Origin: Metasolibacillus fluoroglycofenilyticus
GTDB taxonomy: Bacteria > Bacillota > Bacilli > Bacillales_A > Planococcaceae
Assembly: GCF_003049645.1 (NCBI RefSeq)
Contig: NZ_PYWK01000001.1
Location: 682,001-746,000, forward strand
Length of the DNA: 64,000 bases
Direction of reading: 5' to 3'
A program made the position numbers and the translations under genes. The notes below the pieces were generated by a model. That model ran no database searches. It worked only from the letters and a program-made list of their open reading frames with translations, and had not been told where the DNA came from. Each line of letters starts with the position of its first letter. Within the stretch, counting starts at the first letter, position 1. Of the stretch, positions 16,657 through 25,541 are shown piece by piece.

Positions 16657-17733
16657 TTAATTCATATTCATCTTAAACTCTAAAAACAATTCATTATATT
16701 TGCCTAGCCATTCAAGACCAAGGTTTTCGTATACTTCAAGATGCTCGCGTGTTTCCTCATCGGGATAATAACGTTCATCTTCTACGACTTCGGGGTCCAG
16801 TAGCTCCATGGCTGCTGCGTTTGGTGTAGAGTAGCCGACATAGTCTGTATTTTGGGCGTTAACTTCTGCGTCTAGCATAAAGTTAATGAAGGCATGTGCC
16901 CCCTCAATATTTCTTGCTGTTTTTGGGATAACAAAGTTGTCGAACCATAAATTTGAACCTTCCTCCGGTACAGCGTAGGTTAAATCCTCATTTTCATACA
17001 TCATGTCTGCGGCTTGCCCTGACCAAGTTAAAGCAACAGCTGCTTCATTATTAATCATTAAAGGGGTAATTTCGTCACCGATAATCGCTTTTACATTTGG
17101 TGCAAGAGAAATTAACTTATCTGTTGCAGCCCGAAGGATTTTATCATCCTTTGTGTTTAAAGATTCTCCAATTGAATTTAAGCCCATACCTATTACTTCA
17201 CGTGCCCCATCAACGAGAAAGACTTTATTTTTTAATGAAGGGTGCCATAAATCTTCCCAAGATTCAAAGGATAATTCATCTCCAATTATAGTAGGGTTAT
17301 AAACAATCCCGACTGTTCCCCAAAAATACGGTAGCGAATATTCATTGCCCGGATCGAATGGTAAATTTAAAAAATATGGGTCAATATTTTGCAAGTTCGG
17401 TATTTTTGAGTGATCTAAAGGAATGAGTAAATCCTTTTCTTTCATCATTTCAATTGTATACTCAGAAGGGGTTGCTATGTCATAAGCTGAACCTCCTTGT
17501 TGAATTTTCGTTAACATTGCCTCATTTGAATCGAATGTCTCATAAATTACATGGATACCTGTCTCTTGTTCAAATTGTTTAATTAAGTCTGGGTCGATAT
17601 ATTCTCCCCAGTTGAAAACAGTTAGTGTATCCTTGCCCCCTTTGCCACCAGTGACTTGCAATTGATTGACGGCTAAAAATAGTAGAGCACAAGTAATAAT
17701 AATCGCAATTGTAGCTTGAAGTAACTGTTTCAT
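16657..17733 (-). CDS. potD: Spermidine/putrescine ABC transporter, substrate-binding protein
   Basis: A 358-residue PotD family protein. After an N-terminal hydrophobic anchor (residues ~7-25) it reads LTVFNWGEYIDPDLIKQFE, the typical PotD start, with the conserved ALTWSGQAADM and the TPNAAAMELL region near the C-terminus. No lipobox Cys is present, so it is probably held by the uncleaved anchor, as I recall for other Bacillales PotD proteins. It is the last gene of the pot operon, starting four bases after potC. Confidence 0.93.
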   Translation of the reverse strand: MKQLLQATIAIIITCALLFLAVNQLQVTGGKGGKDTLTVFNWGEYIDPDLIKQFEQETGIHVIYETFDSNEAMLTKIQQGGSAYDIATPSEYTIEMMKEKDLLIPLDHSKIPNLQNIDPYFLNLPFDPGNEYSLPYFWGTVGIVYNPTIIGDELSFESWEDLWHPSLKNKVFLVDGAREVIGMGLNSIGESLNTKDDKILRAATDKLISLAPNVKAIIGDEITPLMINNEAAVALTWSGQAADMMYENEDLTYAVPEEGSNLWFDNFVIPKTARNIEGAHAFINFMLDAEVNAQNTDYVGYSTPNAAAMELLDPEVVEDERYYPDEETREHLEVYENLGLEWLGKYNELFLEFKMNMN

Positions 17734-17736
17734 TCG

Positions 17737-18534
17737 TTAGCGTCCCACCTTTGCTTGTTTTGAGCGACTATTAACAAAATAGTAGCCGATGACAACAAGT
17801 ACTGTAATGACGAAAATTAAACCAGAAATCGCGTTAATTGTTAAAGTAATCCCAGTGCGTGCCATAGAATAAATTTCTACAGACAATGTGCTAAAGCCAT
17901 TTCCTGTCACGAAAAATGTAACGGCGAAATCATCTAATGAATAAGTCAAGGCCATGAAAAATCCAGCGAAAATACCCGGAGAAATATAAGGTAAAATAAC
18001 GCGCATTAAAACATCGCGCTTTGTTGCACCTAAATCACGCGCCGCATCAATTAAAGATGTATTCATTTCGAGTAGCTTTGGCAACACCATGAGCACAACA
18101 ATCGGCACGCTGAAGGCGATATGTGAGATTAGCACAGATGTAAAGCCTAATTTTATCCCAATAAAGGTAAATAAAATTAAGAAGCTAGCACCAATAATAA
18201 CGTCTGGGCTTACAATTAAGACGTTATTGAAAGAAAGCAGTACACTGCGCATTTTAGCATTTTTAACAGACACGATGCCAATAGCGCCAAATGTGCCAAT
18301 GACCGTTGCAAGCAAGCCTGAAAGTAGCGCAACTAAAATCGTATTAATTAAAATGATAATTAGGCGTGAATCACCGAAGACTGCAGCATAATGCTCTAGT
18401 GTAAAGGATTCAAATTCATTCATATTACCTGCGCTATTGAACGAATAAAAAATAAGGTAAAGGATTGGTGCATATAAAATGGCGAAAACAAGAACTAAAT
18501 AAATTTTAGAAGCGGGCGATAGCTTTTCCATCAT
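17737..18534 (-). CDS. potC: Spermidine/putrescine ABC transporter permease
   Basis: A 265-residue inner-membrane permease with six helices and the EAA-type loop (DAARDLGATKRDVLMRVILPYISPGI) that contacts the PotA ATPase. It starts four bases inside the end of potB (ATGA overlap), showing coupling. It forms the translocation pore with PotB. Confidence 0.93.
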   Translation of the reverse strand: MMEKLSPASKIYLVLVFAILYAPILYLIFYSFNSAGNMNEFESFTLEHYAAVFGDSRLIIILINTILVALLSGLLATVIGTFGAIGIVSVKNAKMRSVLLSFNNVLIVSPDVIIGASFLILFTFIGIKLGFTSVLISHIAFSVPIVVLMVLPKLLEMNTSLIDAARDLGATKRDVLMRVILPYISPGIFAGFFMALTYSLDDFAVTFFVTGNGFSTLSVEIYSMARTGITLTINAISGLIFVITVLVVIGYYFVNSRSKQAKVGR

Positions 18535-19340
18535 ACGCGACCTCCCTTCGATTTTTTCCCTGTGAATAACATAATTAAAACCATAATAAAGATTAAGAAT
18601 ACGGCAATCGTTGAACCCATTCCCCAGTTTTGTGACACAAGGAATTGCTGCTCTATTGCTGTCCCGAGTGTAATAACACGGTTTCCTGCAATCAGTCGTG
18701 TAATCATAAATAGTGACAGCGCTGGAATGAATGTCACTTGAATACCTGATTTCACACCATCAATTGTTAATGGGAAAATCACGCGACGGAAAGTTGTAAA
18801 GCTTGATGCACCAAGGTCGCGTGCCGCATAAACAAGTGTTGGATTTAATTTATCAAGCGAGTTGAAAATGGGAATAATCATAAACGGTATGAAAATATAA
18901 ACTGATACGAACACAAAGCTAAAATCAGTAAATAAAATTTGCTGCGGATCAAAGCCAAATACTTCAATCATAGCGTTCACAGGCCCGTATAAACCAAAAA
19001 TACCGATAAAGGCATAAGTTTTTAATAATAAATTAATCCAAGAAGGAATAATGATGAGCATAAGCCATAAATGCTTATGCTTCGTTTTCGTCAATAAATA
19101 GGCAACGGGATATGATACGAGCAATGTGAAAAATGTAATTAAGAAGGCGTACCAAAAGCTAGATAGCGTCATTTTCAAATAAACAGTTGAGAAAAACGCA
19201 GCATAGTTGCCTAATGTAAATTTGCCTTCTAAGTCTTGTAAAGAATAATAAATAATTAAGGCAATGGGTGCAATAACAAATAGTGCAATCCAAATAACAT
19301 AAGGAAATAATGCACTTTTTGAATTTTTAGTTTGCATCAT
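18531..19340 (-). CDS. potB: Spermidine/putrescine ABC transporter permease
   Basis: About 269 residues, six membrane helices and the permease loop ([21 protein letters not shown]). The start region has four consecutive ATG codons after GGAG (19347-19350); I chose the one at 19340, six bases from the ribosome site. The gene overlaps the end of potA by 14 bases. Confidence 0.9.
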   Translation of the reverse strand: MMQTKNSKSALFPYVIWIALFVIAPIALIIYYSLQDLEGKFTLGNYAAFFSTVYLKMTLSSFWYAFLITFFTLLVSYPVAYLLTKTKHKHLWLMLIIIPSWINLLLKTYAFIGIFGLYGPVNAMIEVFGFDPQQILFTDFSFVFVSVYIFIPFMIIPIFNSLDKLNPTLVYAARDLGASSFTTFRRVIFPLTIDGVKSGIQVTFIPALSLFMITRLIAGNRVITLGTAIEQQFLVSQNWGMGSTIAVFLIFIMVLIMLFTGKKSKGGRV

Positions 19341-20433
19341 CATCATCTCCATATGATTCAAGTCGCTTGTCGAAATCTTCCTCTGTTTCGTTTAAGCGCA
19401 TAACATGAATAGCTTCTGGATCAAAATCTAAGCCGATTTTTTGTCCCACCTCAGCTTTTTTCAATGAGTGAACAAGCCATTCATTCCCATCTTGGTCGTA
19501 TGTTGAAATTTCATAATGAACACCACGGAATAATTGTGTATCAACTGTTACAACTAATTTCCCTTTTTCAACAGCCGTAATTTCCAAATCCTCTGGGCGG
19601 ATAACAACATCAATTTTTTCATTTTTTTGCATACCTTGGTCTACACATTCAAATTCTTTACCTGCAAAGCTAACACGAAAATCTTCAAGCATGATGCCAT
19701 CCACGATATTGGATTCTCCAATAAAATCAGCTACGAAGCGGTTGATTGGCTCATCATAAATATCAACAGGTGTCCCAGATTGCTGAATTTCTCCATTTGA
19801 TAAAACGAAAATCTCATCGCTCATTGCTAGTGCTTCCTCTTGGTCATGCGTGACGAAAACAAAAGTTTTACCTAGGCGCTGCTGCAATTCGCGCAGCTCG
19901 TACTGCATTTCTGTACGTAGCTTTAAATCAAGCGCTGATAAAGGCTCATCTAATAAAATAATTTCTGGGTCATTGACAATAGCGCGTGCGATGGCTACAC
20001 GCTGACGCTGACCACCAGACATTTCAGAAATTTCACGGCTATTATAGCCAGCTAAGTTCACGAATTTTAGTGCCTCTTGTACGCGCTCCTTGATTTCAGC
20101 TTCCTTCACTTTTTTAATGCGCAAACCAAACGCGACATTTTCAAAAACATTTAAGTGTGGGAACAGTGCGTAATCCTGAAACACAGTATTTACTTGACGT
20201 TCATTAGCAGGCACACTATTAATTTTTTTGTCATGGAAGAAAACAGAACCCCCTGTTGGCTCAGTAAAGCCTGCAATAATTCGTAGAATCGTTGTTTTCC
20301 CACAGCCCGACGGACCAAGCAATGTGTAAAACTTTCCTTTTTCTAGCTCAAAATTAATATTTTTTAATACGACTGTCCCATCATCATAGGATTTCGTCAC
20401 ATTTTCAAAGCGAATAATTGTATTGTTGTCCAT
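19327..20433 (-). CDS. potA: Spermidine/putrescine ABC transporter ATPase
   Basis: A 368-residue ATPase. Walker A GPSGCGKT near residue 40, signature [15 protein letters not shown] near 135, Walker B EIILLDEP, switch His FVTHDQEEA, and a C-terminal TOBE/MOP domain (about 260-350) with [15 protein letters not shown] lies seven bases before the ATG. It follows the regulator gene by 15 bases and leads the potABCD set. Confidence 0.95.
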   Translation of the reverse strand: MDNNTIIRFENVTKSYDDGTVVLKNINFELEKGKFYTLLGPSGCGKTTILRIIAGFTEPTGGSVFFHDKKINSVPANERQVNTVFQDYALFPHLNVFENVAFGLRIKKVKEAEIKERVQEALKFVNLAGYNSREISEMSGGQRQRVAIARAIVNDPEIILLDEPLSALDLKLRTEMQYELRELQQRLGKTFVFVTHDQEEALAMSDEIFVLSNGEIQQSGTPVDIYDEPINRFVADFIGESNIVDGIMLEDFRVSFAGKEFECVDQGMQKNEKIDVVIRPEDLEITAVEKGKLVVTVDTQLFRGVHYEISTYDQDGNEWLVHSLKKAEVGQKIGLDFDPEAIHVMRLNETEEDFDKRLESYGDDDDAN

Positions 20434-20448
20434 AACAAGCCTCCTAAA

Positions 20449-20994
20449 CTATAAATAAGATTCAGTTGCAACGAGCAACAATTCTGTTGTCCCGTCATGC
20501 ACATTAAAAATTTGGTGGTTTGACACAGCATCGTAGTATACAGAATGTCCTTCTGTTGCGATATAAGCCTCTTCACCAATGACAACACGAATGCGACCCT
20601 TTAATACGTAAATAAAAGTTTCTGCAAGAGATGGCTCAAAAGCTTTAAAAGCTCCACCTTTATGGATTTTTAAGAAAACAGGCTCCATTTCTTTATCATT
20701 TGATGTAGGAATTAGCCATTCGATTTCATATTGTTTTTCACTATCTGTAAAGCTAGTACGGTCTTCCTGTGTAAAAACAATATGCTTGTTTTGCCACTTC
20801 TCGTCATCGAAAAATTGCTTCGGCGTTGTCCCCAGCACTTCCAAAATGGAAAATAGTGTTTCGATGGAAGGGGAGTTTAAATCACGTTCGAGCTGGGAAA
20901 TATAGCCCTTTGTTAAATCTGTTCGTTCACCGAGCTCTTCCTGAGTGAGCCCTTTTTTTAAGCGAAGTTCTTTTATTTTCATACCGATTTGCAT
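20449..20994 (-). CDS. XRE-family regulator with cupin domain, likely pot operon regulator
   Basis: A 181-residue protein with an N-terminal helix-turn-helix (residues ~5-60, RLKKGLTQEELGERTDLTKGYISQLERD) and a C-terminal cupin (about 110-180). This PuuR-like architecture is commonly found upstream of potABCD in Bacillales, where the cupin is thought to sense polyamines. GGAGG lies seven bases from the ATG. It is the first gene of the operon, so it should control its own synthesis. Confidence 0.88.
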   Translation of the reverse strand: MQIGMKIKELRLKKGLTQEELGERTDLTKGYISQLERDLNSPSIETLFSILEVLGTTPKQFFDDEKWQNKHIVFTQEDRTSFTDSEKQYEIEWLIPTSNDKEMEPVFLKIHKGGAFKAFEPSLAETFIYVLKGRIRVVIGEEAYIATEGHSVYYDAVSNHQIFNVHDGTTELLLVATESYL

Positions 20995-21011
20995 TTCTTT
21001 GCCTCCTTATA

Positions 21012-21071
21012 AGTTTAGTAATTTTAAACTATTAGTTATGAAAGTTTACTTTTACAAAACTTTAAGTTTAC
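21012..21071 (-). promoter_or_regulatory. Candidate operator for the pot regulator
   Basis: Two inverted repeats with the same half-site lie upstream of the regulator gene: AGTTTA-N7-TAAACT (21012-21030) and AAACTT-T-AAGTTT (21057-21069), plus AGTTTAC at 21043 and 21065 (22 bases apart). They cover the likely promoter. Binding by the XRE-cupin protein is inferred from position only. Confidence 0.45.
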
Positions 21072-21127
21072 AAAAACAAAGATAATTATACAGCTTTCCT
21101 TCTAAATTACAAGTCATTTCAGAAGTT

Positions 21128-21233
21128 TTTATCACGATTCAGCAGAAAACTCCCACCTCTACAGGTGTCAAGATGAATGCTTATCTTGCTTTTTAGTTAG
21201 TGGGTGTTCAAACACCCGCTGAATCATGATAAA
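21128..21233 (+). mobile_element. Folded segment resembling an IS200/IS605 right end (relic)
   Basis: Outer arms TTTATCACGATTCAGC and GCTGAATCATGATAAA pair at 15 of 16 positions across 106 bases. Inside are CCCAC/GTGGG arms and a perfect GGGTGTT-CAA-ACACCC-type hairpin. The CTCCCACCTCTACAGGTG part recalls tnpB-associated right ends. No transposase gene is present. The identification is from memory and tentative. Confidence 0.4.
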
Positions 21234-21316
21234 GCCTCTGGTGGATGTCACAGATTTTTAGCAAGCTCGAAAAATCTGAACGCAATTACGCCGAGGCGTA
21301 ATTGATAAAGAATTTA
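21218..21316 (+). repeat. Repeat R3, copy 1 (ATGTCACAG ... GAGGCGTAATTGA)
   Basis: Reads GCCTCTGGTGGATGTCACAG, then AAGCTCGAAAAATCTG, and ends with AATTACGCC-GA-GGCGTAATT, a 9-base-pair inverted repeat. A reversed copy lies at 25134-25281, and diverged copies at about 32.9, 33.7, 50.8, 54.5 and 54.7 kb. It overlaps the right arm of the folded segment before it. Confidence 0.75.
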
Positions 21317-21365
21317 AGGTAAATTTTTCGGGTATTTACATATTGTAAAGTAGGAGGAGATAATA

Positions 21366-21800
21366 ATGAAATTGAAAGATGCACTACCAGAATTTCACGG
21401 AGCAACAGGATGGCTAAATCGTAAAATAAGAAAAAGTGATTTGAAAAATATTACAATCGTTCATTTTTGGTCAGTTAGCTGTGCTTTGTGCAAGGAACTC
21501 TTACCAAAGCTTTATGCAGTAGCAAAAAATTATGAGGTTGATTTAGTAGCGGTTCATATGCCGAGACAACCAGAAGATGAAGAACTTGCAACAGTAAGGG
21601 AAGCCGTGCGTCAATATGAGATGAAGGAAGCTATTTTTTTAGACCATAACAAGCATTTGGTAGATATTTATAATCCTCGTTTTATACCGACATACTATGT
21701 ATTTGACGAGCAGCAACAATTACGCCATATTCAAACGGCAGGCAGCATGCGCTTAATCGAAAATAAAATACAGCATTTGATGCGCATGAAAAGGCAGTAA
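21366..21800 (+). CDS. Thioredoxin-like (TlpA/ResA-type) redox protein
   Basis: A 144-residue thioredoxin-fold protein. The active site is CALC in the context FWSVSCALCKELLPKL (residues ~38-45), and the cis-proline loop is FIPTYYVFD near residue 108. There is no signal peptide, so it is probably cytosolic. AGGAGGAG precedes the ATG. It lies 61 bases before ktrC and could share its transcript. Confidence 0.85.
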   Translation: MKLKDALPEFHGATGWLNRKIRKSDLKNITIVHFWSVSCALCKELLPKLYAVAKNYEVDLVAVHMPRQPEDEELATVREAVRQYEMKEAIFLDHNKHLVDIYNPRFIPTYYVFDEQQQLRHIQTAGSMRLIENKIQHLMRMKRQ

Positions 21801-21861
21801 ACACTAGAAAAAATAAAGCAATATACGTTACACTGATGACAGCAGAGTGGAGGAGACAATG

Positions 21862-22518
21862 ATGAAAAAAGAATTTGTTGTAATTGGACTAGGGCGCTTT
21901 GGCGGAAGTATTGTAAGGGAATTAGTTTCGCTCGGCGCAAATGTTATGGCGATTGATTCGACGAGTGAGCGTGTTGATGAGTATGCTCAAATTGCTACAC
22001 AGGCAGTTGTTGCTAATACAACTGATGAATCTGTTATTAAATCGCTTGGTTTATGGAATTTTGAGCATGTTATTGTGGCAATCGGTGAGGACATCCAAGC
22101 GAGTATTTTAACGACACTAATTTTAAAGGAGCATGGCGTTCCACAAATTACCGTAAAAGCCCAAAATGATTATCATGAAAAAGTATTAAGAAAAATTGGC
22201 GCAGACTTTGTCGTACATCCAGAGCGAGATATGGGTATACGTATCGCCAATAATATGATGTCAACGAGCGTGCTTGACTATTTAGAGCTATCAGATGAAT
22301 ACTCTATTATGGAAATTAAAGCAAGTGACAAAATTGCGGGTCACAGCTTGATTGATTTGGATATTCGTGCACAGTACGGCATTAACATTGTAGGTATTAA
22401 AAGGGATGAAACGATTATTGTTTCACCCATGCCACAGGACCCCATTTTATTAGGGGATATTTTATTAATAATTGGGGCAGATGTCGACATTAACCGCTTT
22501 GTAAAGAAAGCACTGTAA
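21862..22518 (+). CDS. ktrC: Ktr potassium uptake system, cytosolic gating subunit
   Basis: A 218-residue RCK protein. The N-terminal Rossmann fold (VIGLGRFGGSIVRELVSLG, Asp of AIDS for the nucleotide ribose) binds NAD/ATP, and the C-terminal RCK_C (TrkA_C) domain (about 140-218) is the usual c-di-AMP site in this family. GGAGGAG precedes two ATGs; 21862 is six bases away. The nearby rnjA-rpoY pair matches the Bacillus ktrC neighbourhood. Its membrane partner (KtrD/KtrB) is not in this window. Confidence 0.92.
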   Translation: MKKEFVVIGLGRFGGSIVRELVSLGANVMAIDSTSERVDEYAQIATQAVVANTTDESVIKSLGLWNFEHVIVAIGEDIQASILTTLILKEHGVPQITVKAQNDYHEKVLRKIGADFVVHPERDMGIRIANNMMSTSVLDYLELSDEYSIMEIKASDKIAGHSLIDLDIRAQYGINIVGIKRDETIIVSPMPQDPILLGDILLIIGADVDINRFVKKAL

Positions 22519-22558
22519 AGGGAATTTACGGGCGTAGAATAAAAAAACAATGTCAGTG

Positions 22559-22601
22559 ACGCGTCCTAAATACCAGCTAATTGCCGGTATTTAGGACGCC
22601 C
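22559..22601. terminator. R1-type hairpin, terminator of ktrC
   Basis: GCGTCCTAAATACC (22561-22574) and GGTATTTAGGACGC (22586-22599) form a perfect 14-base-pair stem. The loop holds AATTGCC-like sequence as in other R1 hairpins, but the R1 tail is missing and no strong T-run follows. Confidence 0.7.
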
Positions 22602-22610
22602 ATATTGCCT

Positions 22611-22814
22611 TTATTCATAGCGTTTTTCACTGGACGAAGTGTGCTTTGTATTGTGCTTATGTCTTTCATCCTTTACTTGCTCATTTAGCTCTTCGACAGG
22701 TATAGCATCCACCGTCTTCATATCCTCATGCATATCAAAAATACTTTCTTTCTCAGTATCCAACACATCCGGATTGTGCAAATGTCTTGTTTTAAATTGT
22801 TTATTATTTTTCAC
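22611..22814 (-). CDS. Small hydrophilic hypothetical protein
   Basis: A 67-residue protein made almost wholly of charged and polar residues (His, Asp, Glu, Lys), without cysteines or hydrophobic segments, and with a Ser/Lys-rich tail. It starts with GTG, with GAGGTG eight bases upstream. Convergent with ktrC. No recognised domain; it resembles small low-complexity proteins common in Bacillales. Confidence 0.65.
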   Translation of the reverse strand: MKNNKQFKTRHLHNPDVLDTEKESIFDMHEDMKTVDAIPVEELNEQVKDERHKHNTKHTSSSEKRYE

Positions 22815-22871
22815 GCTACTATCACCTCATTCATATTTTTCACCGAAATAAGAAATATTAAACATAAACAA

Positions 22872-23010
22872 GAGGAGGGCGTTTAAAATGCTGTGCAGTT
22901 GATGGCATTTTGGACGCTAGTGATAGTGTTTTGACGCCCGTTAAAATGCTTTTTTGAAAACGAGAGAAATACTGATTTTAAAGGTGTTTTTTCTAAGTAA
23001 AAGGGAGTCC
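22872..23010 (+). repeat. Hairpin-plus-tail repeat R1, copy 2 (diverged)
   Basis: GGGCGTTTAAAATGC pairs imperfectly with GCATTTTGGACGC around GTGCAGTTG, followed by the R1 tail (TTGAAAACGAGAGAAATACTGATTTTAAAGG). It lies upstream of the small gene at 22.8 kb and downstream of rnjA. The space from 22815 to 23099 contains only this and the next hairpin. Confidence 0.65.
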
Positions 23011-23054
23011 CCATAGCCATCAAGTTAAGAAAATAGGTTTATAAATTTGCAAAA

Positions 23055-23096
23055 AGCGCCCAGCATGCCGGCAATTGCACGGCATGTTGGGCGCCT
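23055..23096 (-). terminator. R1-type hairpin, terminator of rnjA
   Basis: GCGCCCAGCATGCC (23056-23069) pairs with GGCATGTTGGGCGC (23081-23094) with one mismatch, loop GGCAATTGCAC. On the minus strand the stem is followed by TTTTTGC, four bases after the rnjA stop, so it terminates the rpoY-rnjA transcript. Confidence 0.85.
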
Positions 23097-23099
23097 CTC

Positions 23100-24767
23100 T
23101 TACACTTCCATAATAATCGGTAAAATCATTGGACGACGCTTTGTTTTTTCATATAAATATGGACCTAAAGCATCAGTTATTTCATTTTTGAGCTCAGCCC
23201 ATTGGATTGATTTTTCTTGAATCACTTTTGTTAAATGCTGATTTAGCATTTTTTGTGCTTCATTAATCATTAAGCCCGATTCACGCATATAGACGAAGCC
23301 ACGTGAAATAATATCAGGACCAGAAACCATTTTATGCTTTTCCATATCGACGCTTACGACAACAATAACAAGACCTTCCTCAGATAAAATGCGACGGTCA
23401 CGTAAAACGATATTGCCAATATCACCAATGCCGTTGCCATCGATATAAACATCACCTGAAGGAATTCGGCCTGCGACATGTGCCTCATTTGCACTTAATG
23501 CTAAAACATCCCCATTTTCCATCACGAATGAGTTTTCGATTGGTACATCGCAATCCTCAGCAAGCTGTGTATGCATTTTCAGCATGCGATATTCACCGTG
23601 GATTGGCATAAAGAATTTTGGCTTCATTAAACGAAGCATCAGCTTTTGTTCTTCCTGCGAGCCATGTCCTGAAGTGTGAATATTATTAAGCGAGCCATGA
23701 ATTACCTCCGCGCCTGCGCGGTAGAGCAAGTTAATAATTTTATTAACACTAATTTGATTTCCTGGAATTGGTGATGAAGAGAACACCACTGTATCACCAG
23801 GTTGGATTTGAATTTGACGGTGTGTACCATTAGCAATTCGTGATAAAGCAGCCATAGGTTCACCTTGTGAGCCAGTACATAAAATCAACACTTCATTGGC
23901 TGGTAGGCGATTAATACTTCCGGCATCGACAAATGTTTCCTTTGGCGCTGAAATATAGCCTAGGTCTCGACCGATTGAAATTGCATTATCCATCGAGCGT
24001 CCAAATACAGCGATTTTGCGACCATGTGCTACTGCTGCATCTGTAACTTGTTGTAGACGATGGATGTTTGATGCGAATGTTGCAAAAATAACACGGCCTT
24101 CAACTTTGCGGAATACATCATCAATGCTCTCACCAACTTTACGTTCAGACATCGTAAAGTTCGGTACTTCAGCATTTGTACTATCTGATAATAAGCAGAG
24201 TACTCCGTCACGCCCAATTTCGGCCATTTTTGTTAAGTTTGCTGGCTCACCAACAGGTGTAAAATCAAATTTGAAATCTCCTGTATGGACGATGTTGCCG
24301 GGTGGTGTTTTTACAACGATTCCGTATGCATCTGGAATACTATGTGTTGTACGGAAAAAGCTAACCGATGTTTTTCGGAATTTGATAATATCTTCTTCCT
24401 TAATTTCAATCATCTTGGTTGTGCGCAATAAACCATGCTCTTCTAATTTATTTCGCAATAAACCTAGCGCTAATTTACCGCCATAAACCGGGACATTTAA
24501 TTGACGCAGTAAGTATGGAATACCGCCAATGTGGTCTTCATGTCCATGTGTAATAAATAGTCCCTTAATTTTGTCTACATTCCGCACTAAATATGTGTAG
24601 TCTGGAATAACGTAATCAATTCCTAATAAATCATCTTCAGGAAATTTAATGCCTGCATCGATTAAAATAATTTCGTCTTGGAATTGAACGCCATATGTGT
24701 TTTTGCCGATTTCGCCCAGTCCGCCGAGCGCGAAAACAGCCGCTTGATCATTTTTAACAAATTTCAT
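23100..24767 (-). CDS. rnjA: Ribonuclease J1
   Basis: A 555-residue metallo-beta-lactamase/beta-CASP nuclease with 5'-3' exonuclease and endonuclease activity, central to mRNA decay and rRNA maturation. The zinc motif HGHEDHIGG lies near residue 74, with further ligands in HTGDFKFD; the beta-CASP region contains SGHGSQEEQ near 368 and the dimerisation/C-terminal domain follows. Full family length. It starts five bases after rpoY, the conserved Firmicutes pairing. Confidence 0.97.
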   Translation of the reverse strand: MKFVKNDQAAVFALGGLGEIGKNTYGVQFQDEIILIDAGIKFPEDDLLGIDYVIPDYTYLVRNVDKIKGLFITHGHEDHIGGIPYLLRQLNVPVYGGKLALGLLRNKLEEHGLLRTTKMIEIKEEDIIKFRKTSVSFFRTTHSIPDAYGIVVKTPPGNIVHTGDFKFDFTPVGEPANLTKMAEIGRDGVLCLLSDSTNAEVPNFTMSERKVGESIDDVFRKVEGRVIFATFASNIHRLQQVTDAAVAHGRKIAVFGRSMDNAISIGRDLGYISAPKETFVDAGSINRLPANEVLILCTGSQGEPMAALSRIANGTHRQIQIQPGDTVVFSSSPIPGNQISVNKIINLLYRAGAEVIHGSLNNIHTSGHGSQEEQKLMLRLMKPKFFMPIHGEYRMLKMHTQLAEDCDVPIENSFVMENGDVLALSANEAHVAGRIPSGDVYIDGNGIGDIGNIVLRDRRILSEEGLVIVVVSVDMEKHKMVSGPDIISRGFVYMRESGLMINEAQKMLNQHLTKVIQEKSIQWAELKNEITDALGPYLYEKTKRRPMILPIIMEV

Positions 24768-24772
24768 AAAGT

Positions 24773-24982
24773 TTATGCGTTCTCCAGACGGTAGTTTGGA
24801 CTTGCTTGCTCATACTCTAAGTAATTGCCTTCTAAAAGCTGAACAAGTTCAATATTGTAGTTTCGTTCTTTTAAGTAGGCGCGTACTTCACGCTCTGAAG
24901 AAGCTTCTACATAAAGTGTTTTAGTGTTTTCGCGAACTGGAGTTTCGTGCTTGTTTTCTTGATAATAAACTTTGTAAATCAT
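24773..24982 (-). CDS. rpoY: RNA polymerase epsilon subunit
   Basis: A 69-residue protein beginning MIYKVYYQ, the size and start of RpoY (formerly YkzG), a small accessory subunit of Firmicutes RNA polymerase. I chose the ATG at 24982 (GGAGAG seven bases upstream) over longer alternatives. It is directly followed by rnjA, as in Bacillus. Confidence 0.92.
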   Translation of the reverse strand: MIYKVYYQENKHETPVRENTKTLYVEASSEREVRAYLKERNYNIELVQLLEGNYLEYEQASPNYRLENA

Positions 24983-25133
24983 ATTGACTCTCCTTTGAAT
25001 TACGTACATTATTGTTGCATTTTTATATTCACCATTTATCTCTTACTATGCATTATTGAATGTCTGAAAAATTTGCATCGTAGGAATAAATGAATGTGAA
25101 ATCACTTATCGCTTAGGTCAGCTCAAGTACAAA

Positions 25134-25281
25134 ATCAATTACGCCTCGGCTAACTTTAGACCAGATTTTCAAGCTTGCTTATGGAAATGAATCTAAAACC
25201 ATCACGACACGTCCCGATGGTTAATTGACCGCCTCTCCTTCAAAAATCTATGACATCCGCTAGAGGCTTCATCTTAATTCA
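25134..25281 (-). repeat. Repeat R3, copy 2, reversed
   Basis: On the minus strand it reads GCCTCTAGCGGATGTCATAG, then AAGCTTGAAAATCTGG, then TTAGCCGAGGCGTAATTGA, matching copy 1 in order, with about 40 extra bases in the middle that carry a CCATCGGGAC/GTGATGG inverted repeat. The space from 25010 to 25383 holds nothing else that I can support. Confidence 0.7.
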
Positions 25282-25383
25282 ACATGTGTTAGCTCATCTT
25301 AATAGAGGCAACATCATACAATTGTGGAATGAAGATAAATACATTTCCTTTATATTATCATGCGTTTCCTTTAAAATAAAGAA

Positions 25384-25405
25384 AAGCCCTTCAAAAGAAG
25401 GGCTT
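25384..25405 (-). terminator. Terminator of the 23-codon peptide unit
   Basis: AAGCCCTTC-AAAA-GAAGGGCTT is a perfect nine-base-pair stem with a four-base loop. On the minus strand it is followed by TTCTTTATTTT. The peptide stop codon (25404-25406) overlaps the stem. Confidence 0.8.
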
Positions 25406-25475
25406 AAGCAATTGATTTTTTTCCGAGGACGCCATTTAACCGTTTCAATAATTTCTTTTTGAGCCGTTTTAGCAT
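25404..25475 (-). CDS. Cationic amphipathic 23-residue peptide
   Basis: The peptide begins MLKRLKKKLLKRL and ends in KKSIA. It has nine basic and no acidic residues, and leucines at positions 2, 5, 9, 10, 13 and 17 would line one face of a helix. The unit is complete: promoter TTTACA-N17-TATAAT, AAGGAG nine bases before the ATG, and a perfect hairpin at the stop. No similar gene is known to me. It could be a membrane-active or toxin-like peptide, an RNA- or ribosome-binding peptide, or a leader; sequence alone cannot decide. A 63-codon frame overlapping it reads through the terminator and is less likely. Confidence 0.6.
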   Translation of the reverse strand: MLKRLKKKLLKRLNGVLGKKSIA

Positions 25476-25496
25476 GGCACATCACTCCTTGTGATG

Positions 25497-25525
25497 ATTA
25501 TACAGAATTTTCAGGTATTTGTAAA
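25497..25525 (-). promoter_or_regulatory. Sigma-A promoter for the 23-codon peptide
   Basis: On the minus strand: -35 TTTACA (25525-25520), a 17-base spacer, and -10 TATAAT (25502-25497). Expected start near 25490 leaves a very short leader whose first bases are the ribosome site. Confidence 0.75.
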
Positions 25526-25541
25526 GGAGAATGAATAGATA

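Noticed and set aside
25250..25462. 70-codon plus-strand frame near 25.3 kb
   Set aside because: It is built from R3 sequence and the antisense of the peptide unit and its terminator.
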